Shown: positions 27,049 through 32,433 of the stretch, piece by piece | How the letters are laid out: every line of letters begins with the position of its first letter | Numbering within the stretch: position 1 is the first letter of the stretch | Origin: Actinomycetota bacterium | GTDB taxonomy: Bacteria; Actinomycetota; Acidimicrobiia; Acidimicrobiales; Ilumatobacteraceae | Reading direction: 5' to 3' | Assembly: GCA_005787035.1 (NCBI GenBank) | Contig: SYCI01000103.1 | Coordinates: forward strand, 1-32,433 | Length of the DNA stretch: 32,433 nucleotides | Position numbers and translations under genes: made by a program | The notes under the pieces: model-generated | Told to the model about the DNA's origin: nothing | What the model saw: only the letters and a program-made list of their open reading frames with translations | The model's database searches: none

Positions 27049-29144
27049 GAAAGATGATCTTTCGTTTGCTATTGATCGTTTTCGTCACTCTTCCGTTGAT
27101 CGGTGGAACGATCGGTCTGGGGACGCAATTCGATTCCGGGTCTCTTGCTCGGGACATCACCCAGTTGTTCATTCGGACATGGAGTGGCGAGGTCGACGCT
27201 GGAGTTCTGATCGCCTGGTGTTCGATCGGTCTGTTGGTGACATGGTGGTTGGTCGGTCTCTCGTTGATCAGAGCGATGATCAGCCTGCGCAAGGGTGGGG
27301 GCACGAGAAGCGGTGTTGGTCGATGGCTTGCCGTCGCGGTGATCACCGGAGCTCTCCCCATCGGTGAAACAGCGGTGAGTGCTTCCGAGTCAGCGCCGAT
27401 TTCAGTCGAGTCATCGACGGTTGGTTCGAAGGTTGAGGACGAGTCGACTGCTCGCGGATTGGACGCCAACGAAGTCCTTTCTTTCAGTCTCGGAGCCGGA
27501 TCGGCATTGGTGGGGGCCGGAATGGTCAAGCGGATACGGCATAGCCAGCTCCGCCGGCTTCGTGAGGTTGATCGCGATTCGGAGCCGATCCGCGTCCCGG
27601 ACGAGCTCGTCGAGTGGCCGGCATGGAAACGCGCCGAAGTGCTCGTCGAGCGAATGGAGTCGGCGATCGCAATTGCCGCCGAGATCGAGCGGGAAGCACA
27701 GGTTGTCCAAGTGGTCGTTCACGAATCGGGGGATCTCCTCCTCGAGTTCGATCGAGTCCCCAAAGTCACCGAACCCTTCGAACGCGTCTCGAACCGAATC
27801 GCTCGTCTACGAAGTGCGGTCGATGTCGGCGCTTCGAGGTCGTCGGAGCTCCTGACCGTGCTGATCCACGTCGGGCGAACCACGGGTGGAAGCGTTTGGA
27901 TCAACCTCGCGGCAACACGAAGCTTCATGGTCGATGATGAGGCTGACGACTCCGCAGTGGTGTGGCGTGCACTGACCTCGGGCGTCCGACTCGGACCTTT
28001 CAATGAACGGGTGACGATCGTAGGCGGCGAGCAAGATGGAGCCGTCGGTACCGGTTTGATGACGACGGAGTCCGAGGTAGCCACGGTGGCTGGATTGATC
28101 TCGGATATCGGCCCGACTTTGGCGCTTCTGGAGGCACGGGACGAGAGGTTGAATCCCGCCAACATCCTCTGCCTCTGTCAGGGAAAAGCCGGTCCTCGCG
28201 ATCACGGTTTGGTCACGTCTGACAGTGGCTGGCGCCTCATGCCTTCGGGGATTGCAATCGAGCCAGTGGGGATGGCCGATGACGAAATTCAGCGCGTTCG
28301 TCAGTTGCTTGGTGACGAACACCTGCCGATGATCGTCCGGGAACGAGTCCCCGTGGAGATGGTGTGTGAGCCACACCATGCTCTGCCTCAGTGGACGTTC
28401 TTGGCGAGCGTGATGGGCCCACCCATGGTGGCTCATCGATCGCAGGGTCGAGTGGAGTTCGAGCGCTCGAAGGCCGAAGAACTCGTGATCTGGCTGGCTC
28501 TTCATCCGCAACAGCGACGTCGCTCACTTGCCCGCACTGCGCTCTGGAACGCCGCGGTCAAGGACGCAACTTTCTCGAACATCACTGCCGAGGTGCGCCG
28601 GGCATTGTCGATCATCGAAGACTCCGGCCCTGGTGAGCATTGGCTCGGTATCACGATGACCGACGATCTACCCCTGCACGAGTCCATCGTCGCCGACTCT
28701 CACATTCTGAAAGGGGCCTTGGACCATGCCCGGTCGGTACCGGAAGACGACGGGATCGGAGCTCTTCGCGAAGGCCTGGATCTTGTTCGGGGAACGCCGT
28801 TCTGTGGTTCGAACTTCATATGGCCTGATTACATCGGCGTGAGCAGTGATGTCGCCGTGATGATCGTACGTGCGTCGATGCTCATGGCCGATATGTGTCG
28901 GGAGGTTGGTGACCTGGAAGGTGTTTATTGGGCGACAGCGAAGGGGCTCGCAGCATTACCTGGGCACGAAGAACTCGTCGCGATACGCATGAAGGCTCAC
29001 GCCGACCACGGCGACTTCAGCGGTGTGCGTGCCGAGTGGGATTCGTATTGTCGGGCGATCGCTGCCGACGAATGGCGTCCGTCCGAGCCGGCCCCGAAAC
29101 TTGTCGAGTTATGGCGACAACTCGGCGGAAGGCCAGCTACCTGA
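27045..29144 (+). CDS. multi-TM protein with C-terminal BTAD (bacterial transcriptional activator)/SARP-like region
   Basis: 699 aa from ATG 27045 (ATGA overlap with preceding pilus gene). N-terminal TMs IFRLLLIVFVTLPLIGGTIGLG, VLIAWCSIGLLVTWWLVGLSLI and LAVAVITGALPIG; C-terminus ELVIWLALHPQQRRRSLARTALWNAAVKDATFSNITAEVRRALSI...ALREGLDLVRGTPFCG...ATAKGLAALPGHEELVAIRMKAHADHGD. Confidence 0.8.
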   Translation: MRKMIFRLLLIVFVTLPLIGGTIGLGTQFDSGSLARDITQLFIRTWSGEVDAGVLIAWCSIGLLVTWWLVGLSLIRAMISLRKGGGTRSGVGRWLAVAVITGALPIGETAVSASESAPISVESSTVGSKVEDESTARGLDANEVLSFSLGAGSALVGAGMVKRIRHSQLRRLREVDRDSEPIRVPDELVEWPAWKRAEVLVERMESAIAIAAEIEREAQVVQVVVHESGDLLLEFDRVPKVTEPFERVSNRIARLRSAVDVGASRSSELLTVLIHVGRTTGGSVWINLAATRSFMVDDEADDSAVVWRALTSGVRLGPFNERVTIVGGEQDGAVGTGLMTTESEVATVAGLISDIGPTLALLEARDERLNPANILCLCQGKAGPRDHGLVTSDSGWRLMPSGIAIEPVGMADDEIQRVRQLLGDEHLPMIVRERVPVEMVCEPHHALPQWTFLASVMGPPMVAHRSQGRVEFERSKAEELVIWLALHPQQRRRSLARTALWNAAVKDATFSNITAEVRRALSIIEDSGPGEHWLGITMTDDLPLHESIVADSHILKGALDHARSVPEDDGIGALREGLDLVRGTPFCGSNFIWPDYIGVSSDVAVMIVRASMLMADMCREVGDLEGVYWATAKGLAALPGHEELVAIRMKAHADHGDFSGVRAEWDSYCRAIAADEWRPSEPAPKLVELWRQLGGRPAT

Positions 29145-29147
29145 TCG

Positions 29148-29531
29148 TCAGATTCGCGAGAAGAGGACTCCGAAACAGCCCACCAAGAGCGTCATGATTG
29201 TTGCAGTGTTGATCCGCAATGACTTTTGGAATTCTGCCTGCAACCCTTTGATGGCCGAAACATTCTTTTCTTGATGAGACGCGATCTCGGTTCGGAGATT
29301 GGCTAGTCCGACTTCAGTCGTGGCATTCAATTCCGCGAATTTGATATCTATGTCCGCAAACTTCAAGTTCATCTCGTCGCGGGTGGCAAAGGCTTTCAGA
29401 TCATCCTTGGTGGCGACTTGATTCCAGTCGAAGGGAGGCAACGAGCTCATGAGAACCCCGGCCATTTCTTCGCCGATCTGTCGTTCGAGCGATTGGTGCA
29501 ATCGAAGTCGTTGCTGTTCATTGGTGGTCAT
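29148..29531 (-). CDS. small coiled-coil protein with C-terminal TM (DUF1640/CCDC90-like architecture)
   Basis: MTTNEQQRLRLHQSLERQIGEEMAGVLMSSLPPFDWNQVATKDDLKAFATRDEMNLKFADIDIKFAELN...INTATIMTLLVGCFGVLFSRI; GAGGAGAGGAG upstream of ATG 29531. Confidence 0.7.
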   Translation of the reverse strand: MTTNEQQRLRLHQSLERQIGEEMAGVLMSSLPPFDWNQVATKDDLKAFATRDEMNLKFADIDIKFAELNATTEVGLANLRTEIASHQEKNVSAIKGLQAEFQKSLRINTATIMTLLVGCFGVLFSRI

Positions 29532-29603
29532 TGTGTACCGTCTCCTCTCCTCAGACAATGCTTGAGAGTGGAAATGAGTCGGATGACTCAGGAAGGAAAC
29601 GGT

Positions 29604-30989
29604 TCAGAATTGTTGATCGAATGAGCCGTTCAGCCCAAGGGCTTGCATCGCTTCACGAAGGGTGGCGACGCGCTCGATCTTGATGTCGACGTCGACATCG
29701 GGTGATTTCGCCGGGACGATTGCTTTGGCGAATCCGAGGCGGGCGGCCTCGGCGAGTCGGCGCGAAGCATGCGGCACTTGACGTACTTCGCCTCCCAAAC
29801 CGACTTCACCAAAGGCGATCACGTTGGGTGGCACGGGCTTGTTGGAGATAGCCGACAACACAGCGATACACAGACCGAGATCGGTGCCCGGTTCGGACAA
29901 CTTCACCCCGCCTACTACGGAGGCATAGACGTCGTGCTTTTGCACCGGACTCTTGACTCGCTGAGCGAGAACGGCCAGAAGCATGGCGAGCCGACCGGGG
30001 TCGAGACCCTGTGCGCTGCGACGAGCCGGCATGTCGTTCTTCAACTCGTTGGTGAGCACTTGCAGTTCCACCATGAGCGGACGCTGACCCTCGAGCGTGG
30101 GCACCACCACGCTGCCGGGCACGCCGGTTTGCCGATCGGAGAGGAAGAGGGCACTCGGGTCGGGGACTCCTCGCAGACCGGCTTCGACCATCTCGAAGAG
30201 GCCGAGTTCGGTGGTGGGTCCGAAACGGTGCTTGGACGCACGCAGGAGACGCAGCGCGTGGTGGCGCTCACCTTCGAACTGCAACACGGTGTCGACCACG
30301 TGTTCCAGCACCCGCGGTCCGGCGAGGCCACCTTCTTTGGTGACGTGACCCACGAGGATCACGGGAACATTGCGCTTCTTGGCTTCCATCACGAGTTTGT
30401 GCGCGCAACCACGGACCTGCACCACGCTTCCGGGTGACGAGCCGAGTTCGGGATCGACGAGGGTCTGAATGCTGTCGATCACGACGAGTTCGGGAGAGAG
30501 TTCGTCGAGCGCGGCGATCACGTGGGGAAGGACCGTCTCGGAGAGGAGCCAGAGTTCGGGGCGGACGGCATCGAGTCGTTCGGCACGGAGCCGGACTTGC
30601 TGAGCGCTCTCTTCGGCCGATACGTACAACGTGCGACCGGGCCACGCGGCCAGCGCTTGCAGGAGCAGTGTGCTCTTGCCGATACCCGGCTCTCCACCGA
30701 GAAGCGTGACCGAACCAGGCACCAATCCGCCGCCGAGTACGCGATCGAGTTCGTCGATACCCGTGGAGCGCGGTGCGCCGTGGGCGGCATCGATTTCGCC
30801 GATGCGCTGGGCCGGTGCCGAAGCCAGGAGTGCAACGCCGGCGGCGAGTGACGAGATGTGATTGGCATTCGGATCTTCCACGTCTTCCACGAGGCTGTTC
30901 CAGGCTCCGCAGGCTGTGCACTTACCGGCCCACTTCGGGAACTGCGCGCCGCAGTCGGAGCAGTTGTAGACGAGACGAAGGCGGGCCAC
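29604..30989 (-). CDS. radA: DNA repair protein RadA (Sms)
   Basis: Zinc finger CSDCGAQFPKWAGKCTACGAWNSL, GGEPGIGKSTLLLQ, RadA KNRFG-type motif here KHRFG, Lon-like C-terminal domain. Confidence 0.97.
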   Translation of the reverse strand: MARLRLVYNCSDCGAQFPKWAGKCTACGAWNSLVEDVEDPNANHISSLAAGVALLASAPAQRIGEIDAAHGAPRSTGIDELDRVLGGGLVPGSVTLLGGEPGIGKSTLLLQALAAWPGRTLYVSAEESAQQVRLRAERLDAVRPELWLLSETVLPHVIAALDELSPELVVIDSIQTLVDPELGSSPGSVVQVRGCAHKLVMEAKKRNVPVILVGHVTKEGGLAGPRVLEHVVDTVLQFEGERHHALRLLRASKHRFGPTTELGLFEMVEAGLRGVPDPSALFLSDRQTGVPGSVVVPTLEGQRPLMVELQVLTNELKNDMPARRSAQGLDPGRLAMLLAVLAQRVKSPVQKHDVYASVVGGVKLSEPGTDLGLCIAVLSAISNKPVPPNVIAFGEVGLGGEVRQVPHASRRLAEAARLGFAKAIVPAKSPDVDVDIKIERVATLREAMQALGLNGSFDQQF

Positions 30990-30998
30990 GGTGGAAAG

Positions 30999-31826
30999 TT
31001 ATTCCTTGGGTGTGGCGCGGCTCGAGCGACGCTTCGGGTTCGGTTGGGCCACACCCTTGCGACGACGTGCGTACATCACGAGGAGTATCAAGCTGCCCAT
31101 GACGAGCAGCCAGGCTCCGAGGAGGATGCCCGTGGTGGTGGCTACCGCGCCCCACACACCTCCGCTCTTGCTCGATGCGTAGGTGCCGAGAACCACGGTT
31201 TGTGCCGAGCCGTCGAGCGGGGCCGACCACACGACTCCGCCCTCGGCTTCGGTTCCGGTCGTCTTGCGGATGTCACCGGGTAATTGTGCTTCCAGGGTGA
31301 ACGACACCGACTGCATCGGGTCCACGCCCAGTTTCTGAGCGGTGGAGTTCCAAGGCGCATCGCCGATGAGCGAACTGAGTTCGGAGTCCGAGAACGCTTC
31401 GATGCCTCCTACGAACTGCAGCGTGGCATCGAACGTGGTGGCGACGTTGCTGCCATCGATGGTTCGTTTGAGAGCCGGCGCGAGAAGAGGACCATTCGGG
31501 CCGTTGATCTGTTGCAGAGCGCGGTTGGCTTCAGCTGGCGACTCGAAGTCGAAGGTGAGCACGACCCGAAGTCCACCGTTGTTCACTTGCGTCGGACCTT
31601 CGACCTGCCAACCGCTCTGCAGCAGGTCGTCGAGCCGAAGGTCTTCGGCGAGACCAGGTACGAGGCTCGCAGCCTCGTTGTCGATGTCGGTCGTCAGTGT
31701 GAGGCGACCCGAACCGTCGGGCTCGGCGGCGACATCGAGTTTGATGTCGACCCGACACGCCGACAACAGAAGCAGCGACGCCCCGACCAAGAGCACGGTC
31801 CAGGCGCGTCGTGACATCGGTCTCAA
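30999..31826 (-). CDS. LppM-like lipoprotein with C-terminal TM
   Basis: Lipobox LLSAC after signal peptide; VDIKLDVAAEPDGSGRLTLTTDIDNEAASLVPGLAEDLRLDDLLQSGWQVEGPTQ; TM GILLGAWLLVMGSLILLVMYA and basic tail. Confidence 0.75.
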   Translation of the reverse strand: MRPMSRRAWTVLLVGASLLLLSACRVDIKLDVAAEPDGSGRLTLTTDIDNEAASLVPGLAEDLRLDDLLQSGWQVEGPTQVNNGGLRVVLTFDFESPAEANRALQQINGPNGPLLAPALKRTIDGSNVATTFDATLQFVGGIEAFSDSELSSLIGDAPWNSTAQKLGVDPMQSVSFTLEAQLPGDIRKTTGTEAEGGVVWSAPLDGSAQTVVLGTYASSKSGGVWGAVATTTGILLGAWLLVMGSLILLVMYARRRKGVAQPNPKRRSSRATPKE

Positions 31827-31852
31827 CCTAGTCGGCAGGGAAATGCAGAAGG

Positions 31853-32433
31853 TCAGTCGGTGGAAGGTGTGTCGGTGTCGCCACTGGCTTCACCGACGCC
31901 TGCCAACTCGATGGTCGACGGCGGCTGGAAGCCCTCCACGGCGCTGAACCCGAGACGCTTCTCGCCCGGACGATCGGGATCGTCCTCGGTGTCGACCACC
32001 ACGATCTCGCCGGCCTTGAACTGCTTGTAGAGGATCTTCTCGCTGAGCGCGTCTTCGATGAGTCGCTGGATCGCGCGACGCAGCGGACGTGCACCGAGTT
32101 GCGGGTCGTAACCCTTCTCGGCGAGGAACTCCTTGGCGGCCTGCGTGAGTTCGATACCCAGACCCTGCGCTTCGAGCTGACCCGTGAGCCGCTTGAGCAT
32201 GAGGTCGACCATCTGCATGACTTCGTTCTTGGCGAGTTCGTGGAACACGATCACTTCGTCGATGCGGTTCAGGAACTCGGGGCGGAAGTGGTTCTTCAGC
32301 GAGTCCATCACCTTGTCGCGCATGCGGGCGTAGCTCATGGCTTCGTCGGCCTTGGTGAAGCCCACGTTGGCCTTGCGCAAATCGGCAGTGCCGAGGTTCG
32401 ACGTCATGATGATGATCGTGTTGCGGAAATCGA
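31853..32433 (-). CDS. clpC: ATP-dependent Clp protease ATP-binding subunit, C-terminal part (runs off the right edge)
   Basis: IIIMTSNLGTADLRKANVGF, HFRPEFLNRIDEVIVFHELAKNEVMQMVDLML, LGARPLRRAIQRLIEDALSEKIL. Confidence 0.93.
   Translation of the reverse strand, partial: DFRNTIIIMTSNLGTADLRKANVGFTKADEAMSYARMRDKVMDSLKNHFRPEFLNRIDEVIVFHELAKNEVMQMVDLMLKRLTGQLEAQGLGIELTQAAKEFLAEKGYDPQLGARPLRRAIQRLIEDALSEKILYKQFKAGEIVVVDTEDDPDRPGEKRLGFSAVEGFQPPSTIELAGVGEASGDTDTPSTD

Noticed and set aside
1-32433. tRNA/rRNA genes, IS elements, CRISPR arrays, toxin-antitoxin pairs
   Set aside because: No sequence supporting any of these was recognised by eye; a tRNAscan/Infernal/ISfinder run would be needed to exclude them formally.

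Overview
The window is 32.4 kb of high-GC, actinobacterial-type chromosome (Acidimicrobiia-like by inference). No RNA genes, IS elements or CRISPR arrays were recognised. The left half looks like oriC-proximal actinobacterial core: trxA(partial)-trxB, ECF sigma/putative anti-sigma, Ser/Thr kinase, DegV, a DUF6049-like protein, GNAT, a histone-deacetylase-family protein, cca, rpsF-ssb-rpsR-rplI and dnaB. The middle holds VOC, HD-domain, RmuC, coaA and map genes. From 21.4 to 29.1 kb there is a tightly coupled ten-gene Tad/Flp-type pilus cluster: SAF protein, TadZ-like, TadA/CpaF ATPase, TadB, TadC, small pilin-like protein, three TadE/TadG-like pseudopilins, and a 699-aa multi-TM protein with a C-terminal BTAD/SARP-like region. 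The right end is radA, an LppM-like lipoprotein and clpC (partial). The most interesting signals are: the membrane-anchored BTAD-like protein coupled to the pilus operon; non-canonical pilin and TadZ features; two actinobacterial-consensus DnaA boxes 20 bp apart upstream of dnaB; a catalytically intact kinase with an MviN/Rv3910-like extracellular domain but no adjacent murJ; and a divergent acetyltransferase/deacetylase pair whose starts overlap. All domain calls are by eye and were not checked by database search.
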